Source: an uncultured Bacilli bacterium (lineage in GTDB: Bacteria > Bacillota_I > Bacilli_A > RFN20 > CAG-449). Taken from it: a DNA stretch of 7,577 bases. Both the position numbers and the translations under genes were made by a program. Each line of letters starts with the position of its first letter. Positions within the stretch are counted from its first letter, which is position 1. The notes below the pieces were generated by a model that made no database searches, was not told the DNA's origin, and saw nothing but the letters and a program-made list of their open reading frames with translations. The stretch spans positions 1 through 7,577 of the forward strand of contig CANQDY010000063.1 in assembly GCA_947593895.1 (NCBI GenBank). The letters run 5' to 3'. Positions 1 through 5,855 of this stretch are shown here, in pieces.

Positions 1-2424
1 TTCTATTGCCTCTTTAATTAAATTATCATTTTGATAACTGACATAAGTTTGAATTGGCATACGATTTAATGGAGCAGTTTGAAGTTGCGATAAATTTCTG
101 ATTCCAAGTAAAGACATCTGCAGAGTTCTAGGGATTGGCGTAGCACTTAAAGTTAAAACATCGATGTTTTTGCTAACCTCTTTAATTCTTTCTTTGTGTT
201 CAACACCAAAACGTTGTTCCTCATCGACAATTAATAATTTTAAATTAGGAATGACAATTTCTTTTGATAATAAACGATGAGTTCCAATGATTAAGTGTAT
301 CTTCCCTTCTTTTATCTCTTCAATTTGTTTTTTTTGAACTGAAGGAGAAACAAAGCGAGAAAATTGTGCAATCTTAACTCCAAATAAAGAAAAGCGCTCA
401 ATTGCTCTTTGATAATGTTGACGACATAATAAAGTAGTTGGGCATAGTAAACCAACTTGTCCACCACTTAATATCACTTTAAATGCTGCACGAAAAGCAA
501 CTTCAGTTTTTCCAAATCCAACATCACCACATAACAACCGATCCATTGGATGAGGTGATTCTAAATCCTTTTTAATTTCTGCGATTGCTTTTTCTTGGTC
601 CTCGGTTAATACATAAGGAAAAGCTTTTTCAAAAGCAATTTGAAATTCATCATCTTCCTTACAACTAAAACCAGGTATGGAATTTCTTTCAGCATATAAT
701 TTAATTAATCGTTCCGCTAAAATGTTAACTCTCTTCTTAATTTTTGCTTTAGTCTTTTCCCATTCGTTGCCTCCAAGTTTATTTAGTTTTGGTACAGCTC
801 CTTCTTTTGAAACATATTTTCTTACTAATTTAAATTGTTCAAGTGGAACATATAAAATTCCTGTTCCTGCATATTTAATCTTTAAAAAATCTTTATGGAG
901 GCCTTCAACTTCAAGATTAACAATCTCATCAAATTGTCCAATTCCACATTCTTCATGAACTACATAATCACCAGGATTTAATTCCTCGTAAGACTTAAGA
1001 ATTTTTGCATTTCGATAACGGCGCAAAAATCTTGATACTTTTATTCGATAACCATAAATTTCTTTTTTCGATAAAAATATCTGATTTTCTTTGTGTATTT
1101 CAAATCCTTCTTTTAAATCAAAATTTACAATATAAAGATGATTTTCTAAGAAAATATCATTTATCACTTCTTCAAATTCAACATTAAATTCCCTTAAATA
1201 CTCTTTGAATGAATCATATTGATCCTGTAAACAAACGATTACTTGCTTACCTTTTTCAATATAATACTTGATATTTTCAATTGATTGAAAAATATTCGAT
1301 GCAACTTCAGGAATTGACCTAATTGGTAGTTCAATATCATCTTTATCGACATAAAATGAATAAGTATATTTTATGTTTTTACATTTTGCTAATGCATCAG
1401 ATAAATCCATAAAAAATAGATAATTTTTTAAAGCATATCCGTCTTTATATAATTCACTGAAATATGCATAAGCTTGTTCATTTAAAAACTTAAAAGAACT
1501 AAAGCATTTATCCTTGTCAAAACATATAGTTAAATCCGGAATAAAATAATCTGCAATATTAATTGGTTTATTGTTTAAAAAAGAAAGATATTTATATAAT
1601 TCTTCAGTAAGTTGATTTTCTTTAATTAACTCAATGTCTTTATCTATTCTTTCTTCTAATCTCTGATAGGCTTCGTATTCTAATTCGTTACGATAACTAA
1701 GAGTCTTCTCAGTTAAAATTTTACATAAGTTTTCTTTTTCTTCTTTTGACAAAATAATATCTGAAGCCGGATAAATTCTTATTGATGAGATCTCTTCATC
1801 TGATAGTTGAGTAGCTATGTCAAACTTTCTGATTGATTCAATTTGATCATCAAAAAATTCTATTCTTGTTGGTTGATCACAATCAATTGGATAAATATCT
1901 AAAATATCACCTCTTAAAGCAAATTGTAAAGGACCATCAATTTTATTAACACGAAAATATCCCTGATCAACTAGTTTTTTAACAACATCTTTAATTGAAT
2001 ATTCCTTTTCTACTTCAAGAGAAATAACAAGTGATTCAAATTGTTTAACATCAGGTAGAAATCGAGTCAAAGAAGCAGAGTGACAAATTAAAATTTTATT
2101 TTCTAGCTTGAGCGATTCTTCCATAACAAAAAGTCTTTGTGAAAGCATTTCTTTAGAATATGCATTGACATCAATTCTAACTATTTCATCTTGCGGAAAA
2201 AATAATAAATTATCATCGCCCATCAAATTTATTAAATGCTCATAGACTTCTTGAGCGGTATATAAATTTGGACAATTAACTAATATTCTCTGTGGTTTCT
2301 TTTTAAACGCTGATGATATAGCTAAAGCCATTGATAAACTATCCAATACCACAAAACGCCCATCTTCATTTAAAAGGTGGGTGATAAAATCACTATCTTC
2401 AATTTTTTTGAATAAATTCAGCAT
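1..2424 (-). CDS. mfd: Transcription-repair coupling factor Mfd (3' end cut off by window edge)
   Basis: ATP-dependent DNA translocase that pushes stalled RNA polymerase off damaged template and recruits UvrA for strand-specific nucleotide excision repair. The frame is open for 808 codons with no stop up to the window edge; the family is usually about 1,150 residues, so roughly the last third (helicase motifs IV-VI and the C-terminal autoinhibitory domain) lies outside. Seen: a UvrB-like N-terminal module with RGDILDIYP at residues 171-179; a CarD-like RNA polymerase-interaction domain from about 480 to 545, starting PGDYVVHEECGIG at 484; Walker A GDVGFGKT at 633-640 (Lys639); DEEQ box at 734-737; SATPIPRT from 760. 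The ATG lies 2 nt after the pth stop. An in-frame TAA just upstream leaves this as the first possible start. No Shine-Dalgarno motif is visible before it, so translation is probably coupled to pth (inference). In Bacillus subtilis the fin gene sits between pth and mfd; it is absent here. Identification is secure. Confidence 0.97.
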   Translation of the reverse strand, partial: MLNLFKKIEDSDFITHLLNEDGRFVVLDSLSMALAISSAFKKKPQRILVNCPNLYTAQEVYEHLINLMGDDNLLFFPQDEIVRIDVNAYSKEMLSQRLFVMEESLKLENKILICHSASLTRFLPDVKQFESLVISLEVEKEYSIKDVVKKLVDQGYFRVNKIDGPLQFALRGDILDIYPIDCDQPTRIEFFDDQIESIRKFDIATQLSDEEISSIRIYPASDIILSKEEKENLCKILTEKTLSYRNELEYEAYQRLEERIDKDIELIKENQLTEELYKYLSFLNNKPINIADYFIPDLTICFDKDKCFSSFKFLNEQAYAYFSELYKDGYALKNYLFFMDLSDALAKCKNIKYTYSFYVDKDDIELPIRSIPEVASNIFQSIENIKYYIEKGKQVIVCLQDQYDSFKEYLREFNVEFEEVINDIFLENHLYIVNFDLKEGFEIHKENQIFLSKKEIYGYRIKVSRFLRRYRNAKILKSYEELNPGDYVVHEECGIGQFDEIVNLEVEGLHKDFLKIKYAGTGILYVPLEQFKLVRKYVSKEGAVPKLNKLGGNEWEKTKAKIKKRVNILAERLIKLYAERNSIPGFSCKEDDEFQIAFEKAFPYVLTEDQEKAIAEIKKDLESPHPMDRLLCGDVGFGKTEVAFRAAFKVILSGGQVGLLCPTTLLCRQHYQRAIERFSLFGVKIAQFSRFVSPSVQKKQIEEIKEGKIHLIIGTHRLLSKEIVIPNLKLLIVDEEQRFGVEHKERIKEVSKNIDVLTLSATPIPRTLQMSLLGIRNLSQLQTAPLNRMPIQTYVSYQNDNLIKEAIE

Positions 2425-2426
2425 AT

Positions 2427-2981
2427 TTAATTAAAATGACACATCGAGTGATCAAATCCATTAACGATGATATCTTCAATTGCTAAACAAGCTTTGTTAA
2501 GAGCTTGATTAATAAATGGAGCTTGTTCTTTATCAGGTTGACCAAGAACATATTCAATCACCGAATAAAGAGATTTACCAATGCCAATCCTAATCCTTTT
2601 AATTTTTTGACTTGATAAATTATCGATGATACTTTGAATTCCTTTATGTCCTCCGGAAGATCCAGAAAGACGAAGTCTAATATGACCAACATCTAAATCC
2701 ATATCATCATAAATTACTACAATATCTTCTAATTTAATTTTGTAAAATTGCATTAATTCACGAACAGAATTTCCAGATAAATTCATATATGTCATCGGTT
2801 TTAATAGAATGATATCTTTACCCTTGTAATTAGTTTTAAGGTATTCACCTTGAAAATCTTTTTTTACAATTTCTTGATTTAAAAAGTTTTTACAAAACAA
2901 ATCTAACGTTGAAAAACCTATGTTATGGCGAGTGTTTTCATATTCTTTTCCCGGATTACCTAAACCAACAAATAAAAGCAT
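2427..2981 (-). CDS. pth: Peptidyl-tRNA hydrolase Pth
   Basis: Cytosolic esterase that releases tRNA from peptidyl-tRNAs dropped by the ribosome; normally essential in bacteria. At 184 residues it is the usual length. The N-terminal signature GLGNPGKEYENTRHNIGF is present with Asn9 and catalytic His19 (E. coli Asn10 and His20). KPMTYMNLSG carries Asn67 (E. coli Asn68), and YDDMDLDVG carries Asp92 (E. coli Asp93). GSSGGHKGIQSII follows at 107-119; its Lys113 stands where E. coli has Asn114, a substrate-contacting position, so this is a visible substitution. The start is well supported: a strong TAAGGAG site (2993-2999) lies 11 nt upstream, behind a TATAAT box at 3009-3014. It is the first gene of a two-gene operon with mfd, linking translation rescue with transcription-coupled repair, as commonly seen in Bacilli. 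Identification is secure. Confidence 0.97.
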   Translation of the reverse strand: MLLFVGLGNPGKEYENTRHNIGFSTLDLFCKNFLNQEIVKKDFQGEYLKTNYKGKDIILLKPMTYMNLSGNSVRELMQFYKIKLEDIVVIYDDMDLDVGHIRLRLSGSSGGHKGIQSIIDNLSSQKIKRIRIGIGKSLYSVIEYVLGQPDKEQAPFINQALNKACLAIEDIIVNGFDHSMCHFN

Positions 2982-2992
2982 AGAAACTTTTT

Positions 2993-2999
2993 CTCCTTA
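2993..2999 (-). promoter_or_regulatory. Shine-Dalgarno site of pth
   Basis: Minus-strand TAAGGAG, 11 nt before the pth ATG. It fixes the start of pth and is the only strong ribosome site seen for the pth-mfd pair. Confidence 0.85.
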
Positions 3000-3008
3000 C
3001 TGCTTAAG

Positions 3009-3037
3009 ATTATACTATTTAACCAAGCAAAAAGGAA
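3009..3037 (-). promoter_or_regulatory. Promoter of the pth-mfd operon
   Basis: The minus strand carries a perfect TATAAT at 3009-3014, predicting a start site near 3001-3002 and a leader of about 20 nt that contains the pth Shine-Dalgarno site. At 17-nt spacing the -35 hexamer is TTCCTT (3032-3037), a weak match to TTGACA. That -35 lies inside the stem of the hairpin at the end of the upstream gene. The -10 is strong; the -35 assignment is an inference. Confidence 0.6.
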
Positions 3038-3060
3038 ACCAATTTAGTTTCCTTATTTGC
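3027..3060 (-). terminator. Hairpin terminator at the end of the DUF1540 gene
   Basis: Arms AAGGAAAC (3032-3039) and GTTTCCTT (3047-3054) pair perfectly around a 7-nt loop. They can be extended by GCAAA/TTTGC with one bulged base. Read on the minus strand, the core stem is followed by five T residues, giving a modest intrinsic terminator for the DUF1540 gene, whose TAA stop (3053-3055) sits in the stem. On the plus strand the same hairpin is followed by a longer T-rich run (3061-3074), but no plus-strand gene precedes it. It could therefore work in both directions, though only the minus-strand use has an obvious client. Confidence 0.55.
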
Positions 3061-3367
3061 TTTTTATTTTTTTTTGGTAACTTTCACATTTAGCCGTAAC
3101 ATTCAATGTTCCAACCTGGAGATGATCTCTAGAGCAGATTCCTTGACTATTACTAATACAAGAAGTACAATGGCAGACAACCTCTTTATCATTATGGTTA
3201 GCAAAGAAATCTTCTTCCATTCCAAACTCCATATCAATTGGAGAACCATCATGTTTTGTATCAAAACTATCACAATAAGCTTTTCCGCTGACTTCAATAG
3301 AGTTTTTCATACATGCCTCACAATAGTTGTGTTTGCATTCAAATTCCCGACATTTAATTTTTGACAT
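3053..3367 (-). CDS. Tandem DUF1540 cysteine-rich protein
   Basis: Small soluble protein of 104 residues with ten cysteines and no signal peptide or membrane segment. Two modules share one spacing: Cys6-x4-Cys11-x7-Cys19-x12-Cys32-Asp-Ser-Phe, and Cys65-x4-Cys70-x7-Cys78-x15-Cys94-Glu-Ser-Tyr. This matches the DUF1540 family, a presumed metal-binding domain of unknown function; zinc or another soft metal bound by four cysteines per module is an inference. Extra cysteines occur at 16 and 67. The linker (about 35-62) is rich in Asp and Glu, and the tail is lysine-rich. An ATG at 3403 would add 12 residues, but the AAAGGTG ribosome-site-like motif lies 9 nt before the ATG at 3367, so the shorter form is preferred. 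The gene is separated from pth by a hairpin and diverges from the popT operon. No specific cellular role can be assigned. Confidence 0.85.
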   Translation of the reverse strand: MSKIKCREFECKHNYCEACMKNSIEVSGKAYCDSFDTKHDGSPIDMEFGMEEDFFANHNDKEVVCHCTSCISNSQGICSRDHLQVGTLNVTAKCESYQKKIKSK

Positions 3368-3407
3368 TATCAATAACACCTTTCTTAATGGTATTTTTTG
3401 CAATAAA

Positions 3408-3419
3408 AGTCAAGTTATA
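3408..3419 (-). promoter_or_regulatory. Possible promoter elements for the DUF1540 gene
   Basis: Two overlapping minus-strand motifs are visible: TATAAC (3414-3419), usable as a -10 with a leader of about 40 nt but lacking a good -35, and TTGACT (3408-3413), a good -35 whose best partner TACCAT is only 14 nt away. Neither is a convincing complete promoter, so the true start site is uncertain. Confidence 0.3.
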
Positions 3420-3460
3420 CATAGAATAACATTAATTACTTATTTAATATTCTTCTTTCA

Positions 3461-3489
3461 TTAAAACTTAAATATCCTTATACTATAAT
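3461..3489 (+). promoter_or_regulatory. Promoter of the popT-PAP2-rsuA operon
   Basis: TTAAAA (3461-3466) and a perfect TATAAT (3484-3489) are separated by 17 nt, a good housekeeping-sigma arrangement. The predicted start site near 3496 leaves a leader of about 14 nt that holds just the GGGAG ribosome site, which supports the start codon at 3510 over the one at 3498. Confidence 0.65.
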
Positions 3490-3509
3490 TAACATAAATG
3501 GGAGAAATT

Positions 3510-4400
3510 ATGAAATCTAACAACAAATTAATTGAAGCATTAAAAAATGGTGGAAAAGGTATTGCAATCGGTGTATCAATGATTATTCCAGGATTTTCCG
3601 GTGGCACAATTGCAGTATTAATGAACATCTATGATAAAATTCTCGAAGCAATAACTGGCATTTTTAAACATTTTAAAGCTTCACTTTCAGTATTAGTTCC
3701 TTTAATTATCGGTGCATTTGTCGGTTTTGTCGGTCTTGTTTTTCCATTAAATTACGGTTTGTCTCATATTCCTCTCATTATTGTCTCACTTTTTGTTGGA
3801 TTTATTATTGGAGGAATCCCATTTATATATAAAAAAGTTCAAGGTAAAGAAAACCCAATAAGTATTATTATTGGTTTATTAGCTATGGCTCTTGTCATTG
3901 GTCTTTGTTTTATTAAAAAAGATGGAAATGTAAATATATCACAATTAAACATTGGTATCTGGTTCTATCTTATGTTTGCTGGATTTCTTTCTTCAATCGC
4001 CCTAGTCGCTCCAGGAATATCTGGCAGTATGACATTAATGACACTTGGTGTTTATACTCCAATCATCACCATTTTAAAAGAAATTATGTCTTTTGAAAAT
4101 TTATCCCATAACATATTGATTATTATTCCAATCGCACTTGGTTTAGTTATCGGTTTTATCGTTATGAGTTTTTTAATGAAGTACTTATTATCAACATACT
4201 TTGCTATCTTGGGATTTATTATTGGCTCAATTGTTACAATTTATTATGTAACTATTACCGATAAAAATTATCCAGTTAAATTTGATGCTCTAAATATCAT
4301 CTTAAGCATTGTCGTTTTAACTATCGGCATTGCATTAACCTATGTACTTGAAAGATATGTCGACAAACATTCCCCAGAAATAAAAGAAAAAAAGGAGTAA
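3510..4400 (+). CDS. popT: DUF368 membrane protein, undecaprenyl-phosphate translocase PopT family
   Basis: Polytopic inner-membrane protein of 296 residues. DUF368 proteins (PopT) are known to return undecaprenyl phosphate, the lipid carrier for peptidoglycan and teichoic acid precursors, from the outer to the inner leaflet. Seen: hydrophobic segments through most of the length; the family hallmark MIIPGFSGGTIAVLMNIYD near residues 24-42; and a second copy ALVAPGISGSMTLMTLGVY near 164-182. A further pair, GFIIGGIPFIY (97-107) and GFIIGSIVTIY (235-245), shows that the protein consists of two related halves. The C-terminus is charged and lysine-rich. The ATG at 3510 has GGGAG 5 nt upstream; the ATG at 3498 overlaps that site, has none of its own and lies almost at the predicted transcript start. 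First gene of an operon with a PAP2 phosphatase 3 nt downstream, which fits lipid-carrier recycling. The family call is firm; the exact substrate is inferred from the family. Confidence 0.9.
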   Translation: MKSNNKLIEALKNGGKGIAIGVSMIIPGFSGGTIAVLMNIYDKILEAITGIFKHFKASLSVLVPLIIGAFVGFVGLVFPLNYGLSHIPLIIVSLFVGFIIGGIPFIYKKVQGKENPISIIIGLLAMALVIGLCFIKKDGNVNISQLNIGIWFYLMFAGFLSSIALVAPGISGSMTLMTLGVYTPIITILKEIMSFENLSHNILIIIPIALGLVIGFIVMSFLMKYLLSTYFAILGFIIGSIVTIYYVTITDKNYPVKFDALNIILSIVVLTIGIALTYVLERYVDKHSPEIKEKKE

Positions 4401-4403
4401 ATT

Positions 4404-5006
4404 ATGTTTTTTCAAAAAATTGATGAAATGATATCATCATGGATGCTAAATATTCATGGTAGTTCAATTTTTAATTATCTGATGAAAATTTTTTCCATAT
4501 TAGGAGAAGGAGGTTTAATATGGATTGTTTTTTTATTAGTAATTCTAATCTTTGTTGTTGTTAAAAAACGTAAAGTTCCTGTTGTTCTTTTAGCAGGGGC
4601 AGTAGTTTTATTAATGGGTTGGCTATTCAATGATTTTTGTTTAAAACTATTAATTCAAAGAGTTAGACCTTATAGAAATGAAACAGTATTTGGTGATAGT
4701 TTTATATCTTTTATGAATTCAATTCATTATTCTTACCCATCTGGTTATTCATTTCCTTCTGGTCATTCCTTTTCTGGATTTAACGCTGCGACAAGTATTA
4801 CTTTATATAAGAAAAAATTAGGATTTATTGCTTATCCTTTGGCATTTATTATTGCCTTTTCAAGAATCTTTTTAGGCGCACATTATTTTAGTGATGTTCT
4901 TATTGGTTCTTTTCTTGGGGTCTGTTTTAGTTTTTTAGGTTATTTTATCGGAAACAAAATTTTTAAAATTAAAAAAATTAGTGAATCAAAATATGCGACT
5001 CGATAA
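4404..5006 (+). CDS. PAP2-family membrane phosphatase, probable undecaprenyl-diphosphatase
   Basis: Integral membrane lipid phosphatase of 200 residues. The three-part PAP2 acid-phosphatase signature is complete: Lys81-x6-Arg88-Pro89; Pro-Ser-Gly-His-Ser at 118-122; and Ser153-Arg154-x5-His160-x3-Asp164, with His121 and His160 as expected catalytic histidines. Hydrophobic stretches near 36-54, 58-80, 140-158 and 163-187 fit the usual membrane fold with the active site at the outer face. The family includes BcrC/PgpB-type enzymes that convert undecaprenyl pyrophosphate to the monophosphate, but also phosphatidylglycerophosphate and other lipid phosphatases. The undecaprenyl assignment here rests mainly on the neighbouring PopT gene. 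AAGGAG (4392-4397) overlaps the end of popT and lies 6 nt before the ATG, so the two are almost certainly cotranscribed. The active-site loop contains two consecutive PSG[YH]SF units encoded by an 18-nt near repeat. Confidence 0.9.
   Translation: MFFQKIDEMISSWMLNIHGSSIFNYLMKIFSILGEGGLIWIVFLLVILIFVVVKKRKVPVVLLAGAVVLLMGWLFNDFCLKLLIQRVRPYRNETVFGDSFISFMNSIHYSYPSGYSFPSGHSFSGFNAATSITLYKKKLGFIAYPLAFIIAFSRIFLGAHYFSDVLIGSFLGVCFSFLGYFIGNKIFKIKKISESKYATR
4737..4772 (+). repeat. 18-nt tandem near-repeat encoding PSGYSF-PSGHSF
   Basis: Two adjacent 18-nt units (4737-4754 and 4755-4772) match at 15 of 18 bases and encode PSGYSF and PSGHSF. The second holds the catalytic PSGHS motif of the PAP2 phosphatase. 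GYSFPSGH is common in the family, so the repeat may be partly conserved protein motif rather than recent duplication. Confidence 0.6.
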
Positions 5007-5700
5007 ATATTTAAAAGAATGTGGTTATGGTTCCCGTTCAGAAGTAAAAAAAATTATTAAAAATCATCTTATTTCAATAAATGATGTTATTGTCACAAGT
5101 AGCAATTATAATGTAAATCTTTCATCTGACATCGTAAAGTTTAGTAATAAAATAATTAAGTATCAAAAATATTATTATTTTTTACTTAATAAACCAAAAG
5201 GATATTTAAGTGCAACAAGTGATAATTCTCAACCAACAATTCTTGACTTTTTTTCTGCTTATAGCCATTTAGATTTATTTCCGGTTGGAAGACTTGACAA
5301 AGATACAACTGGAGCAATTATCATCACTAACGATGGTGAATTAGCTCATCGATTAATATCTCCAAAATATCATGTTGATAAAGTTTATATTGCAACATTA
5401 GATAAGAATGTTGATTCATCTATTAAAGAAGAATTTGAAAGTGGCATTATGCTGGGTAATGAGATGACCTTACCTTCTAAATTTGAAGTTATTTCTCCTA
5501 ATGTTTGTCGAGTAACACTTCACGAAGGAAAATATCACCAAGTTAAAAGAATGTTTGAGCATTTTAATTATAAAGTCATCGCATTACACCGAGAAAGATT
5601 TGCATTTTTATCTTTAGATAACTTACTCGAAAATAATTATCGCCTACTAACTGATGATGAAATTAACGCCTTAAAATCAATTACAAATATTTTAAAATAG
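4993..5700 (+). CDS. rsuA: 16S rRNA pseudouridine(516) synthase, RsuA family
   Basis: Cytosolic enzyme that isomerises a uridine in 16S rRNA; RsuA acts at position 516 in E. coli. The 235-residue protein has an N-terminal S4 RNA-binding domain (MRLDKYLKECGYGSRSEVKK, 1-20, onward to about 60). The catalytic domain follows: LLNKPKGYLS at 64-73, PVGRLDKDTTG at 97-107 with catalytic Asp102, and EGKYHQVKRMF at 178-188. KYHQVKRMF is characteristic of RsuA rather than RluB, which usually has NRQVRRM. The chosen ATG gives the canonical MRLDKYL start. A GTG at 4981 would add four residues but is less likely. The gene overlaps the PAP2 gene by 14 bp and has only a weak ribosome site (AGTGA, 4979-4983), pointing to translational coupling. 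A functional link to lipid recycling is not evident; shared transcription may be all that joins them. The family is firm, the target nucleotide inferred. Confidence 0.9.
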   Translation: MRLDKYLKECGYGSRSEVKKIIKNHLISINDVIVTSSNYNVNLSSDIVKFSNKIIKYQKYYYFLLNKPKGYLSATSDNSQPTILDFFSAYSHLDLFPVGRLDKDTTGAIIITNDGELAHRLISPKYHVDKVYIATLDKNVDSSIKEEFESGIMLGNEMTLPSKFEVISPNVCRVTLHEGKYHQVKRMFEHFNYKVIALHRERFAFLSLDNLLENNYRLLTDDEINALKSITNILK

Positions 5701-5705
5701 ATTAA

Positions 5706-5745
5706 ATGCTTATTTAAAAAAAAGAATGCATATAATTTTTATTTT
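5706..5745 (+). terminator. Weak terminator-like hairpin after rsuA
   Basis: ATGC (5706-5709) pairs with GCAT (5728-5731), and the A/T-rich inner arms can extend the stem imperfectly. A T-rich run follows at 5736-5745. It is placed correctly, just after the rsuA stop, but the stem is weak, so readthrough into ppdK is possible. A TATAAT at 5731-5736 overlaps it but has no recognisable -35. Confidence 0.3.
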
Positions 5746-5761
5746 CCGCTAAACTTTCTTA

Positions 5762-5790
5762 TTTTTTTTTCTAACTTACTATGCTACAAT
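5762..5790 (+). promoter_or_regulatory. Promoter of ppdK, extended -10 type
   Basis: TACAAT at 5785-5790 is preceded by TGC, forming an extended -10 (TGnTACAAT). The -35 position at 17-nt spacing (5762-5767) is only a T run. The predicted start site is near 5797, giving a leader of about 59 nt. The -10 lies inside a perfect inverted repeat, so initiation may be regulated. Confidence 0.5.
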
Positions 5791-5804
5791 AATCGCGTAG
5801 CATA
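5780..5804 (+). promoter_or_regulatory. Candidate operator: 8-bp perfect inverted repeat over the ppdK -10
   Basis: TATGCTAC (5780-5787) and GTAGCATA (5797-5804) are perfect inverted repeats separated by 9 nt. They span the extended -10 and the predicted transcription start. Since the left arm lies upstream of the start it would not be transcribed, so a DNA site for a dimeric regulator fits better than an RNA hairpin. A nearby GCGTA direct repeat (5795-5799 and 5806-5810) overlaps the right arm. No regulator gene is visible in the window, so its identity is unknown. Confidence 0.45.
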
Positions 5805-5814
5805 AGCGTACTAT

Positions 5815-5832
5815 CTAATATAAATATATTAG
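5815..5832 (+). repeat. AT-rich palindrome in the ppdK leader
   Basis: CTAATATA (5815-5822) and TATATTAG (5825-5832) are perfect arms around AA. An alternative outer pairing joins TATCTAA (5812-5818) with TTAGATA (5833-5839). It lies in the predicted 5' leader, ending 11 nt before the AGGAGG ribosome site, with no U run, so it is not a terminator. It could be an mRNA-stabilising hairpin or a second protein site. Confidence 0.5.
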
Positions 5833-5843
5833 TTAGATATTAT

Positions 5844-5849
5844 AGGAGG
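5844..5849 (+). promoter_or_regulatory. Shine-Dalgarno site of ppdK
   Basis: A perfect AGGAGG 6 nt before the ppdK ATG, the strongest ribosome site in the window. It fits high expression of a central metabolic enzyme. Confidence 0.9.
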
Positions 5850-5855
5850 AAAAAT

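Noticed and set aside
677..1187. Two plus-strand open frames (677-958 and 1005-1187)
   Set aside because: Both lie antisense inside the clearly conserved mfd frame, lack ribosome sites and resemble no family.
3074..3364. Plus-strand open frame, and a second minus-strand frame at 3103-3297
   Set aside because: Both overlap the DUF1540 gene, whose regular cysteine spacing and ribosome site show it to be the real frame.
3368..3403. Longer DUF1540 start at 3403
   Set aside because: It would place the AAAGGTG ribosome site inside the coding region and add a basic-hydrophobic tail outside the cysteine module.
3498..3509. Longer popT start at 3498
   Set aside because: This ATG overlaps the GGGAG site, has none of its own and is almost at the predicted transcription start.
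4981..4992. GTG start for rsuA at 4981
   Set aside because: The ATG at 4993 gives the typical MRLDKYL beginning of S4-domain pseudouridine synthases; the four extra residues have no support.
5797..5855. Riboswitch or T-box in the ppdK leader
   Set aside because: The leader is only about 59 nt and has neither a recognisable aptamer core nor a terminator/antiterminator pair.
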